From Septoria linicola (lineage: Eukaryota; Ascomycota; Dothideomycetes; Mycosphaerellales; Mycosphaerellaceae): a stretch of 64,000 bases of DNA. A program made the translations under genes and the position numbers. The stretch is taken from contig CP099429.1 in the NCBI GenBank assembly GCA_024114885.1, forward strand, positions 1,612,001-1,676,000, read 5' to 3'. The notes under the pieces are model-generated. The model saw nothing but the letters and a program-made list of their open reading frames with translations, ran no database searches and was not told the DNA's origin. Shown here piece by piece: positions 11,326-22,620 of this stretch (within the stretch, counting starts at the first letter, position 1; each line of letters opens with the position of its first letter).

Positions 11326-14300
11326 ATGGTCCGCCACCAGGCCGTGCGACTGACTGCTCTGCTTGCTCTCGGCTCACGCACTGTGTCTGCGGCAGATGAT
11401 GCCAGCACGCCGTGGATATGGGGCCTGCCTATCCCGAATGCAGGCGGCGGGCAGAATATGATGCACTCCCCACCTGGTCAGCCCATTGCATCTGGGTCAG
11501 TAACAGCCGATGAAAGACTCGAGCCGCGACAGCAAGAAGTGATCACGGAAGCGTGTACGCCTGAGACCGCTTACATCGGTCATGCATCCTGCATTCCCTT
11601 TGTGGCAGATCAGACATCGTACATCTGCGGGACGACAACCACATTAACTATTGGTTGTGGCGTCAAGAACGGGACGCAGAGTACAACTCTGGCAGGCCCC
11701 ATTCTCTCAGGGCGATGCGCTCAGATTGGGTGCGCTACTTGCGCCGCCGACAACACAGTAGCGCCGGCTATGTCTGCCGTGGACTACAAGAATTGCACTA
11801 CTGTCAATGGCACGATTTGGGGTCCGCCGCTTACTGCTTTCCCTTCGGGCACTCCACCACATGGTAGTGGAGCTCCGGCGGCGCAGATTACAGCGCGCGA
11901 CATCGAAGATATTGCTTCCGACACGCTGCCAAGGAGTATTCTGAAACTGGTCACACAAACTATCAACATTGTAAAGCGAACGCTCATGACCCCGCAAGAC
12001 TATCCTGGAGGCCATGATGAGTTTATGATGCAGCAGGTTGCTCAAGCAGATGTAGCAGGAATGCTGGTTCCACATCGTCCTCCCGGAACAGACGGCCGTT
12101 CATCTGCTAGGGTTAATGGTTTTCGACAAGTCGGTTTCAACATTGCTGTGTCAGGACTCAACGCCTGCACCTCTATTGCAATCGTGTCGCGAAAAGGCGC
12201 TTGGCTGTCGCATATCTGGGAGATACCTACTTTGTGAGTGTCAAAGTCCTGCAGAGGATGAGGTAGAGGCTCCGAGGACAATGCTAACCTTGGCTCAAAA
12301 CTTCTAGTCAAAACGATGCGCTCTTCGTCGAAGATGTGCTCTATGGCATCTTTGAGGGCGACGACTCTGGGTACTTTCCGGGCATCAACGATCACTCCCA
12401 CGATGCCTCACTATTCAACACTCTCACGTTCGGCCAGACTCAGAACTTTGTCATGCCCATCATCATCACGCCCAAAACCGACGCCAACTTCTGGGGTGAT
12501 CCAAGCAGACCTTGGCGCTTCATGCACGACATCCAGAAAGTCAAGGATATGCTCCATAACATGTTCGGCGTTGAACCAATCGTCTACGCCTACGATCTCA
12601 TGGAGAAACTGTCGAAGGAAGAGGTGAGACAAAAGTTGGACAACACAGCTCATGGCAAAGTCGTCGTTCAGTATGACCCACGCCAGTATTTGCCAGTAGA
12701 GCCGATTCGGGACAGCAACGGTCAAATTCGAGGCAGTTGTGTAAAACAATACGCAGCAGTCCGAGTTTATGCTGATGTGAACCTGATACCGATTTGGGAG
12801 GACACATGGGCGGCCATTCCGGAGCAAGGCACACTGCCAAACAATATGCAGCAAGTTCTGGTTCGCGATGAGGCCTCGGGCAACATCACGGGCTATGGGT
12901 GCATGAAAGAGCCACCAAATTCGACATGCTCGTTTTGCGCTGCTGGTGAGAGTTGTGGTGTCGATCCAGATGATGACCAAGGACAAGAGGGCACGCCGCC
13001 GCAAGGAGAAACATGCTCCTTGTGTACTTCCACAGCCCAATGTAATGTAGACCCGGACGATGATCAAGGGCAGGATGGATCTCTGCCGCAAGAGGTGAGC
13101 TGCCCAGTCTGTACTTCGATGGATCAGTGTGGTCTGAACCCAGATGAGGATCAAGGCGAGGACGGCCCTCGGCAGACTTCAAATGGGACCGAGGTCTGCA
13201 CAGCGACGACGCTTTCAGCACCAAGATCTTCGGCATGCACGCTTACAACAATGCCCGCTGGAACGGCACCCAACGGACAGCCTTTTGCCTTTGGACCCAC
13301 TTCCTGCAATTGTGGAGGCAGCCTCCAGCCGACCACGACTACCAAAGGCACTGATGGCACGATCACTCCTCTGTGCGGAGCAGATCTGCCGCAGACTTCG
13401 TGTCTTTGCAGCAACGAAGGACTAGTGCCGCTTGTGACCAACACAGCCAGCGGCGGTGATGTGATGATAGGATGCGATCAGGGCAGTACTACTGTGGCCC
13501 TAAGTACCAGCTCAAAGACACCAGACATCAGTGACTGCAGCACAACAGTGCTCGCGTTCATCTTCACCAAGTGTGCATGCCCTGCAGGAGTTACGGCTAG
13601 TCTAAGCACAGCGACCGGTGCTGACCACAAAGAGACTTACTTCTGCGCAGGACCAAGTGGGAACGGGAAGGTCCAACCTGTAGGAAGCGCCAGCACCAGT
13701 TCTCCGCCCCATATCACGGAGTGCTCCCTGACACGAACCGCCAACGGAACGAAACCAGGCTTCACTCCTGCGATTACTCAGTACAAGTCCATCTGTGCAT
13801 GCGATCACGACCGAACATTCCCAGCTACCGCGTCGGCTGCTGAGGGTGGTAGCACCGGTTGGTACTGTCCCACTGCCAAAGTCGGCAACACTGGCTCTGC
13901 CATCGCCGTCACTACTGCACCAGCATTGACCGCTCCCCAAACTGCAGCTCCGCCTGTCACATCGTGTGACCTGGTCACAAAGCCTGCATCTTCTGTCGCA
14001 GGCGTGACGAAAGATGGCACCACTTATGCTTCGCAAAGCTATCCTCAGCACACAGTATGCTCTTGTAATGGTCTGGGAGAGGTTGCTTACAACACTGTGA
14101 CGGCGAAAGACGGCTCTGTCAATGGCGAATGTCAATTGCCGCCTCAAGGGACGAAGACGACCGGCTTTGTGGTAAGCACCGGAGCAAAGCCGCCGCCGAC
14201 ATCTTGTTCGCCATTCCTTGCTACGACTCCTCCGGGACTTGGGAAGTCGCAGTCGGGATGGGAGCCAAGGACGTTCTGTAACTGCGACCACGATCGGACA

Positions 14301-15362
14301 CTCGCCTGGAACGAGGTGACTGCTACCAATGGAGACGTCGTGAAAGGATGTGGCTATGGGGCGACTGATGTTGTTGTCCCTGTTGCTACTGAGACGGCTA
14401 CGCCATCACAGTCCTTCTCCCACTTGTTTCTTATCTACGACGTGAAGAAGAAGGCCTCGAAAGGTTGGAGATATTGGTGGTCTGGTCTTACGATGCCCAT
14501 ATCACCAGACATGAACATGTGTGATGCAGAAGCCAATCAATGGCTCCTCAATCAGGAAAAGTCCGAGTACCGACCATTTCCTTACGCAAAGCCGTATCCA
14601 AATTTTCCGCTTGAATTTGGGAAGTTCGATCTTGTTGGCCACAAAGACTGCGCGTATTCTGGACCTTCAAGTAACACGCCTGGAAATATTACCTGTGCTG
14701 ATGCCTATACAGCATATTGCACGTCAGCAGACTCTGGCCACGGCTATGACTTGGAGACCAGGTGCGCGAAAGGCGTGGACGACTATCGAGCTACAGTTGA
14801 GTGCCGCTATCACGACACGAACGTGAAGGTCACAGGATCACAAGTTGCTGAGCTCAAGGATCCTGCCTCTCACGAGGAGCACGTGTTTGAAGTTTTCAGG
14901 GTATTCCTCCCTGGTCTCACCGGTCCCGAATCGATAACGTACTGGGCAGGCGACGTTCGCCACCCTAGTCGCAGAGCAGCTTGCGACAAAGGACATGCTC
15001 TCTGGAGCTCTGCAGGCGAATCTTACGACGACTACTATCCTGATAAACTGAAGTTTTCGACTGATGGCCATGGTACCTGCTCCTACTCCAGTAGCAACGG
15101 ACATTCGATCGGCAGCGTTACTTGCGACGACGGCTACGAGGTGGATTGTGCTGCATTTGCGGATGATAGTGTAGTAGACTGCGATGGGCCGGGAACAGAA
15201 CCACTTCCTTACTATCCACTCTTCTACTGTAGACTGGGTGGAAAGCCGATGAAAACGGCGACCACTATTGCGACTTGGACTTATAGTCACGAGTTCGCGA
15301 TGTATCCCACACCCGAGGGTCCGGTCAGATGCGAGACTATCACTATCACTACAATGGTGTAG
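11326..15362 (+). CDS. Large cysteine-rich secreted multidomain protein with a Cys-His motif
   Basis: Exons 11326-12233 and 12308-15362 give 1320 residues. The start ATG has context cgccATGg and the 74-bp intron is GTGAGT...CTAG with CTAAC. A signal peptide covers about residues 1-23. Residues 67-165 form a Cys-rich segment. Residues about 270-480 form a domain with Cys281 and His296 in the motif NACTSIAIVSRKG...HIWEIPTF, then VYGIFEG-like and IITPKTDANFWG segments. Residues 510-596 are three 29-residue tandem repeats. Residues about 600-1000 hold at least five C-x(n)-CxC-x(n)-C modules. Residues 1006-1320 form a separate C-terminal Cys-rich domain. I do not recognise a named family. The Cys/His spacing equals that of CNF1-type deamidases (C866/H881), but this is only an analogy. 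The protein is presumably extracellular and disulphide-rich. The next gene is a Zn2Cys6 factor on the same strand. Confidence 0.85.
12927..13187 (+). repeat. Three 87-bp tandem coding repeats
   Basis: The cysteine codons opening each unit lie at 12927, 13014 and 13101, exactly 87 bp (29 residues) apart. Each unit reads C-x2-C-x5-C, then an acidic run of type DPDDDQGQ(D/E)G, then a Pro/Gln-rich spacer. The acidic runs look like calcium-binding loops, but that is inference. The units lie within the large secreted protein. Confidence 0.85.
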
Positions 15363-15609
15363 GAATAGTACGAATAGGTAAATCAGCCAATTTACATATA
15401 TCGGATAGGCATTTGCCAAGGCCGCGCGTCAGCGGCATTAGATGCAGGCACAGGTGCGGCTGAAAGTCACCTCTGTACTAGCACAACCTCAATCCATGAT
15501 TCCGCATTGTGACATCCTGCACTAACTTCGAAAGCCTCTCCAGCCAGCCTCACGACCTTAGAGTATCAACCGCCTCGGAACTTCCTGGCAAAGACCTGAT
15601 TGAACACGC

Positions 15610-17191
15610 ATGCCTCCAAGGCGCTCACATCTGAAGTCTCGCCACGGCTGTCTTACTTGCAAGAAACGTCGGGTCAAATGTGGGGTCAGTATTCGCAGGA
15701 TTTGGGGAGCTATCTTACGACAAGCATTGGTACTGATTTGCTGTGTTTGCTCAGGAGGAACATCCAAAATGTAACAACTGCATGAGTCGTGCGACCGACT
15801 GCAAGTGGCCTGATCCTGCCGCAATCACAAGTCATGCCTCATCTGCAAGAGACAGCTCGTCCTCCAAGTCTCCAGGCTCCACGTCAGAGGCAAGCACATC
15901 TTCATCAGCAACTCGAAACATCGCTGAGCTACAGCTCATGCATCGTTGGTCGACCTCGACATTCGAAAGCATGGCCTCCGAGATCTCAGGCGATCGCGAA
16001 GTCTGGAGAGTAATGGTCCCGGAGACGGCGACTAAGTACGACTTCCTCCTCAACAGCATGTTTGCATTGACAGCATTCGAGATGGCGTACAAGAAACCCG
16101 CGGAGTCGAACCAACACATCAGCACTGCACTTGAGTACCAGACTCAGGCATTCGCCAAGTTCCGCAACGATCTATCGCGCCTCGTTGCGGGAGACGCGGA
16201 AGACGAAGCGCACGATGCACTCTTGTACTGCAGCATTCTGCTCATGGTTCTGGCACTCGCGTCTTCCACACAACCAGCTCTAAGAGGCAGTATGATTGAC
16301 AACACAATCATCCACTTCGAGCTTGTGCGTGGTGTCTCGGTTGTGATGCTGAAGAAGCCAGAGTGCATTAAAGCGCATCCACTTGTATGCAATGTACCTG
16401 ACCTCATGTCGCTGCCGAGAGGAGAGTACAGCGAGAGGTTCGCCGAAGCTTTCCGCATGTTGAACGAGATCAACGAAAAGCGGGCGCCGTCTACCACTTC
16501 AGACACAAATGAAGCTCAGACGGATAACACGAAAGATGTGTATCTGGCTTGCAAGTATGCCATCTGGTGGCTGGAGTACCTGACCGCTACGTGTCAGGAA
16601 ATGAAGCTGAGAGGCTTTCTACTTGCATGGATATCGTTGGCAGGCGATGACTTTGTCAAAACACTGAAAGCAAGCGATCACGTCGCATTGCTAGCATTGA
16701 TGTGGTGGGGTGTAGTACTGAATCCGCTGGGCTACGAGTACTGGTATGGCGAGGAGTATGGCTCCACTCTTGCCGGCGAAGTGGTCGAGATGCTGGCTGG
16801 ACTTCCAGATCCACGTTTCGAAGAACTCATTCGCCTCGCAGATGACGAAGTCGGAGAAGGCCGAGCAGAAGCAGCTAAGAAGCCTGGCTCCACGATCGAG
16901 GACGAAGAAGTGGTCCACAGGCATTTCTGGGAAGATGCGTCGAGATTGAAAGATGACGGCGGGCTTGGCAATATCCCTGCAGAGATCATCAAGTACACGA
17001 GCAAACAGAACAACGGATTCTACAAGGACGACGAGGACAAACGACGAGTTCGTGAACGGCTGCTTAACGCGTACCGGGATGAGTACGATGCGATTAGGGA
17101 CTCTGAGAAGGTCGAAAATCTCGCTAAGCTCTTCGATGCTGTGAACGACTTTAATCCCACAGAAAGCTCACAAGCTTTACCCAACCCTTAG
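15610..17191 (+). CDS. Zn2Cys6 transcription factor (Upc2/Ecm22-like type)
   Basis: Exons 15610-15684 and 15755-17191 give 503 residues. The 70-bp intron (GTCAGT...GCTCAG) lies inside the zinc cluster. Splicing creates the six cysteines Cys14, 17, 24, 31, 34 and 41 (C-x2-C-x6-C-x6-C-x2-C-x6-C), a binuclear Zn cluster for binding CGG-type sites in the nucleus. A Ser-rich linker leads to a regulatory domain beginning AELQLMHRWSTSTFESM and continuing with VWRVMVPETATKYDFLLNSMFALTAFEMA. That pattern is typical of the sterol-uptake-control (Upc2-like) subgroup, so the subfamily is likely but its target is unknown. The last 41 bp overlap the last codons of the convergent permease gene. Position beside a secreted protein and a permease suggests local regulation, but nothing in the sequence proves it. 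Confidence 0.88.
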
Positions 17192-19096
17192 CGACTGGCT
17201 CTGGTTGCTCTGGCTTTCTCTCAATCTCTTCAAAAGCTTCATTAAGCGGGATCTCTTCGAGCTTGACGAACCTGGTCTTCTTAAAGAACTTCCACAACAG
17301 GAAGGCTGACAAGACCAAGGGAATGTCGAGATAGCTTGACACAAATCCTGAAGCAGACCATCCACCTCTGGTGAAGTTCGAAAATCCGCTCGTGAACAGG
17401 ATCGTTACAGTCATGAACAGAGCCGCGGGTGTCGAGTACCTGGTCCACGAGTTGTGCCATGGTAGCAGCGAATATGGTATCGATTGCTTCTTCATCGCGA
17501 GAAGTAGACGTTGGTGATTGAGAAGAATAGCAGACCAGCTGATCAGCACGCCACAAGCGACCAGATCCAAGAACCAGTAGAATACTGTCAAGGCCCCAGA
17601 CGACAGACTCATGAACGCTAGGAACATGAAGAGCGTCTGGAGTGTGACGCATACCCACGGCACGCCCCACGAGGTTGTTCGCAAGAAGACCTTAGGTGCC
17701 TGCTTCTTCAAGGCCAGAGCATAGAGTACGCGAGTACCAGCGAGCAGAGCTTGATTCGAAGACGACCAAGCGGACGTGATGACGATCGCGTTTACGACCG
17801 AAGGAATGGCTTTGATACCTGCCGCAGAAGCCGCGAGCACAAAAGGCGACTGCGCGGCAGTTCCAGATTGATCCGAAAGGCGATCATCATCGCTGGCCAC
17901 AAGCATTCCGACGACCAGAACAGCGAGCAGGTAGAAGATTGCCACGCGGAAGAAGACTCGCTTACACGCTCTCGGTATCGCCTGTCGTGGGTTCCTGGTC
18001 TCAGCAGCTGCCATAGCCACACTTTCTGTGCCTGCGAATGAGAAGACTGCAGAGCTCATACACGCCCAGTAGCCAAGAAAATTGCCCCAAGCACCGCTGC
18101 CGATGTACTCAACGAACGGCCCAGGTGATTTCCAGTATCGAAAGCCAATCCTGTCAACACCAGGAACACCGCCCAGTGCGATGACGAGTCCGAGGATGAT
18201 CAGAAATATGATGAAGAAGATTTTCAGCAGAGCGAACCAGAACTCGACCTCACCTGTACAATATGTTAGCAATAATCGCATCTCCTGGTTTAGGTAGCGC
18301 ATTACCATAGATCCTGATCAAGGACATGCCAACCACACACGTCAACAGAATGAATAATATAATCCATACGGAAATATTGACATCTGTCCAAAATTGGAAC
18401 AGCACACATATCGCCGAGATCTCAGCTGGTATGCTTAGCCAGTTTCCATAGACCTGTAATAGCACACAGCCAGTCAGCGCTCCCACTCACTCCTCTCACT
18501 TCAGAATCACATCACATCCTATCACGTTCCTAAGAAGTGAATGATTGACTTACAATATTCCACCCAATCGCAAACCCCATCGCCGGATCAACCAAGAACT
18601 CAGCATGTCGCACAAACGAGCCTGTGACAGGAAGTAAAGCTGTGACTTCACCTAGAGCGAATTGTACAGAGCAGACAATCAACCCGACAGTGAGATATCC
18701 AAGAAGTGCGCCCAGAGGACCGCCGAGTTGAATGGAGGAGCCGAGACCGAGGAAGAGACCTGTTCCAATTGCTATTCATCAAGAAGCATAGTTAGCAATC
18801 ATATATCTGCTGTGGTGAGACTAATGTAACAGTGACCTAAAAAAAAAAAACATACCTCCAGCAATAGCAATAAGCGAAACATGTCGCTGGTGCAGTCCTC
18901 GACTCAAATCTTCATCTTCATTGCGCGTCACAAAGTCTGCTTCGTGGTCGGCTGGAGGCGCAGGACCAGCTGTCGCTGCAGAGCGCGAGAATTTTGTGTC
19001 TTCTGGCAGACTCGCGGTGGATGTGATCGTTGTACGTTCGTGTTTGCCATAATTCGTGGTAGTGGCGAGGTGCTCGTCGTCGCCGTGAGAGCTCAT
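17151..19096 (-). CDS. Amino-acid permease (APC superfamily, yeast amino-acid transporter type)
   Basis: Four exons, 19096-18856, 18771-18554, 18453-18306 and 18253-17151, give 569 residues. Introns are 84, 100 and 52 bp, with a T12-13 tract just after the first donor. A hydrophilic N-terminus of about 70 residues precedes twelve predicted helices. Family signatures include SLIAIAGAIGTGLFLGLGSSIQLGGPLGALLGY in helix 1-2, SFAGTESVAMAAAETRNPRQAIPRA in the middle, and a C-terminal tail rich in Glu/Lys. It moves amino acids across the plasma membrane with protons; substrate range cannot be read from the sequence. Four HGATAR sites lie upstream at 19244-19464, suggesting nitrogen control. The coding end overlaps that of the Zn2Cys6 gene by 41 bp, tail to tail. 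Confidence 0.92.
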
Positions 19097-19243
19097 CTTG
19101 GCAGTTCACTACAGTTCATGGAAGACACGATCGTGATTTGGGGGAGAAAGATGTGATCAAGCACATGAAGCAAGCATTTGAGGCGGCATTGGCGATGGTA
19201 TATGCAGGTGCATCGTGAATTAGTGGGTCGAATGGCGTGCTGT

Positions 19244-19464
19244 CTATCTTTTCGCTTCGAGATAACGACGGCGTTGGAGGCTTGGCCAGAAGTGGCAGTG
19301 GCAGGCGAGAAGAAGCGTTCTTATTGAATATTGAAGAAGCATGGTTCAAAGTCGTGCATTCGTGTTCGATCATTAGAGCTCGGGTCGTCTCTGCTACATT
19401 AGGTGCTACATACACGCTGGGCTCTCCTCTGATAATCAGGGTGTTGTCATTATTGTCGTTATCA
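19244..19464. promoter_or_regulatory. Cluster of four HGATAR sites upstream of the permease
   Basis: CTATCT at 19244-19249, AGATAA at 19260-19265, TGATAA at 19430-19435 and TTATCA at 19459-19464 all match HGATAR on one strand or the other. They lie 148-368 bp upstream of the permease start codon. AreA/Nit2 GATA factors bind such sites in nitrogen-regulated permease promoters. Binding here is inferred, since single GATA sites are common by chance. Confidence 0.4.
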
Positions 19465-19513
19465 TGCCGTCGTGCTCCTTTCTCCATGTCATTGCTAACC
19501 TCTTCGTCATGTT

Positions 19514-20009
19514 CTATGCTTCATATGCAACAGCACGCTTGTTCTTCCAGTATTGTGTGACTTGAAATCCTTGGGCCTGTGCCGCTTTCACTGTGTCTTT
19601 GTCGGTGGTAAGGAGAGGAATAAGTCCAAGGAGTTTCGTCGTCTCGGTGGAGTGTTCAGCTGACGTGCCCGCAACAGCGAAGTTGCTCACGGCACCTTGA
19701 GGGTAGGCGGGATAAACACCCCATGCATGACCAGCAGCTGCCGCCTCCTCACGAGCCTTGAGAATGACAGCGTTGTGTGCCTCGGCCGCTCGCTGGTGGA
19801 TCTTTTCGATTTCAGACAGCTCTGCATCGCGCGCTTGAAGAGCTATGGCATCGTCATTGGGGCTCTGTGATGAATGTCAGTTCTCGCCTGTCGCATAGTA
19901 TATCAAGTTGCCGTACGTCAATGTCAGGCAGAGGAGCAGCTATTGGGCCAGCAAGCACATGGCCGACAGCAAATGCGGCCAACAAAGTGGTGAGGACCTG
20001 GAAATGCAT
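19514..20009 (-). CDS. Small secreted, cysteine-free protein, unknown function
   Basis: Exons 20009-19917 and 19864-19514 give 147 residues. The 52-bp intron has donor GTACGG, branch ACTGAC and acceptor CACAG, in phase 0. The N-terminus is a signal peptide (MHFQVLTTLLAAFAVGHVLA) followed by GPIAAPLPDID. The mature protein is Ala/Glu-rich and helical in character in its first half (about residues 35-75, likely coiled coil), then has a Tyr/Pro segment (AWGVYPAYPQG) and a C-terminal half ending KNKRAVAYEA. There are no cysteines. I do not recognise a family. The same-strand permease lies 417 bp downstream. The evidence for a gene is the exact frame closure across the intron and the signal peptide. 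Confidence 0.65.
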
Positions 20010-21525
20010 TGCTTGATTAGGAATGTGTCGTTGGATGTGAGATATGAAGCAGAAGGGATCTCTCTAGCTGGTGTTTGACGAAGTTGAGCTAGTTGTAGGA
20101 ACTGTGGAACAGAACCGTCACAGGTCGTCTTCCAGCTACTTATATGTCGCTCTGTCGACCGCTTGCACGAGCGTAGCCGCGAATCGGCTGCTTAAGGTGA
20201 TGTTCTCCACCCGCAGCACTCGTATCGTACCTCGTTTGGCAGTCGACAACAGGTGGTGATCCTGCGTAGCCGGGCGGCCGTGACATCTCGGGTGCTCATT
20301 GCAGGATTGATGGAAGCTCTCCATGCAGATGTCGATTCTTGGCGGTCCATAATGACTCGAAAGATACTAAGAATACGAGGCCTTCTGGGATGCGTCTGTG
20401 CTCTACCATGTTCGTGAGCACGATGTCCTCCAGAGTGGCGACAGCTTCTTAGCAGCATGAGGAGCAGGGTAGTGGGATTTGCAACTAGCAACTCTTCGAA
20501 CCTTGTCAGGATTCGCGTCGCTGCCCGCGACATGGAAGAAATTCCGTCGCTTATGATTCGTTGATGTACCCAGGCTGATCTTGCTTGCTCAGCCGCTCAT
20601 TGCCTTAGTTACTTCTCACATCTGAGCTCTTGGCTTGCGCTTCTAGACCACTTCACCAGGTTTGTCTGAGGAGAAGCGCGGAAGATATCCTCTCCCACGA
20701 CCAGATGGGCTGAAAGCGGCCACATTATCCCGCAATTCGTCTTGCCACCGATAGTGTATCCCAATCAGCGAACCTAGTCGCGGCCAAAGACAGAACTTGT
20801 CGCGATCGGCTTTCAGTGGAGAAGCTGACGACTAGCCACAATTCCGTCTTGAGGTTTCTACGTTCCTGGCCTGGAACACATGCATGCTCACCTATGCAGG
20901 CACGACAATCGAGCTATGGATGAGCTCAACGTTTTCAAGTTATAGGTGGCGCTCAGCAGACCTGCTGTGCTCACTTGTGATCTTGCATGAAGTCGAAGAC
21001 TTCGGCCTGGTTAAGACCATAGGCATGTGTTCGCTCAAGTTCGTATGTAGACTTTGATCTAGACTTTCGATGGTGCCATTGCGACCTCAACGGCAAGCAT
21101 GATCCCGAATCGATATTCGGTTCAGGTCGGAGAAGCTTGGGCGCAGAAGTCACCATGCCTGGACGCACAGACGTTCCAATGTTGCCGAATTCCGGCTGCT
21201 GTCAGCCTTCGAGATGTGAATGTGCATCACCGGTGAAATCCGTCGGGTAGAAGGGCGCTCACCAGGAATGAGGTCTTGTTACAGACGCAGCAGACAGTGG
21301 GCAGTGAGAAGTGCACAAAGTCACTAGTTGCGAAAAATGATTCTCCAAGCTTTCGTGTTTCGATGTCGCGATCGCTAAGAGCATGGCCTGCCGAAGTCAC
21401 GGTTGGCGCAGCTTCGCAGAGGTTTGACGAGGTACCAGATTGCTCATCGCCAGCCACGATCATTTTGAGTCCAGGTTCAAGTGCAGCATGGAATATGTTG
21501 GTGGCTCGCAGAATTCGACTGCAGC
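20010..21525. other. Gene-poor region, 1.5 kb
   Basis: No supported gene. Short frames on both strands have no family signature. The first few hundred bases are the probable promoter of the small secreted gene to the left. Confidence 0.45.
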
Positions 21526-22341
21526 TTAGTTCCCAGCCCCGAACCATCTGTTGTACTTCCAATGAGCCATGAACTCAGCAGGGCGGGGCCATGGCAGCTT
21601 TGGTATCTGCAGCTCCTCGAGCTTCTGCTCCAGATCTCGCGTACGATGGTCGTCTTCACTGCAGCCATCTGCGATCGGGTCCTCATCGATCTCCAAAATG
21701 CCTTTAGTCAAGAGTGTCTCCACTCTGCTGGCTTGTCGCCGACGCTCAACACGTGAGCGCCAATTGCCTGGATGATCATCCCCAACTATAACTCTCGCAC
21801 AAGATACGAGAGGTAGTCTAATGGCGTGGTTGAGAACATCTTCAGAGAGAAAGCTGGTCAGGTCTGCTCCCGCGGGACAATTCGTGCTGAGTGAGAGAAC
21901 CTGCACGCCTCGCAGCAACTTTTTAGCCTGACAAAGAAGCCGTATATCGAAACCCGAATTTCGCGTTGTCGAAAACCCTTGCACCGCAAAACGTTGTATG
22001 GCATTCTGCTGCCATCCCAGAAAATGGCCATTTCCCAGAATCGAAGACACCTCATTTGCATCGTTTGCATGCAACACAGAAGTATTGCTTGTGAACGGAA
22101 TTGTCCTGGCCTCGTGATAGACTTGCTGCGAGACGAGTAACAGATTACTCAATTCCAAGAAGGATTCCGTGTGCAAACGCCGAAATGCCCGAGGCCCTGC
22201 CTGTCCATATCTCAGAGACAGGTCCCGTTGATGCTCGCACTGCTGACGGCCGAAAGGGGTTACGGGGCACACAGTGGTCCTGCACCGCCGTTGGTACAAT
22301 GGTAGATCTGATTCAGGATGCTCATGCTCGACCTCATAGCC
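21526..22341 (-). pseudogene. Start-less open frame, F-box/2EXR-type nuclear or regulatory protein fragment (probable pseudogene)
   Basis: An open frame of about 271 codons runs on the minus strand from just after an in-frame TGA at 22344-22342 to a stop at 21526. No ATG occurs in it until close to its end. The middle part (FLELSNLLLVSQQVYHEARTIPF, then TSNTSVLHANDANEVSS) has the 'previous-observation, Tyr-His-Glu-Ala, front-strand' pattern found in the large fungal family of F-box-like or 2EXR/DUF7730 proteins, whose N-terminus normally has an LPPE-R-x-x-IY motif. That motif is not seen intact upstream; a fragment with FRTFLHL occurs in another frame. It is either a decayed copy or has an unrecognised first exon. 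The C-terminus is rich in Glu/Lys and ends in WKYNRWFGAGN. Confidence 0.45.
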
Positions 22342-22620
22342 TCATCTGTTCATCGACGTCGTGAAAATTTCGACCACATAGAGGAGGCAAGAGTTGTCGT
22401 GACATGAGATGGAGGAAGGTGCGAAACGCGTTGCTGCCTGAGGGGTCAAAGTTTCGGAGCTCGTCGACGCGAGACCGCGATTTTCTTGTGCAGCTCAGCG
22501 AAACATTGCAGACGAGCTCGTGATTGCATAACTGGCCACAGCACGACTACAATACCGACCTAAAGGACACACATATTGCGAGACTTACAGGGAAATACAA
22601 AAGGAGCACGACCAGTCAAA

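Noticed and set aside
18838..18850. A homopolymer A tract as a transposon or retroposon tail
   Set aside because: It sits just after the donor of the first permease intron, and nothing else resembles a retroposon.
11000..20009. A secondary-metabolite or toxin gene cluster around the Zn2Cys6 factor
   Set aside because: No polyketide synthase, NRPS, terpene synthase or tailoring enzymes are present; only a secreted protein, a regulator and a permease.
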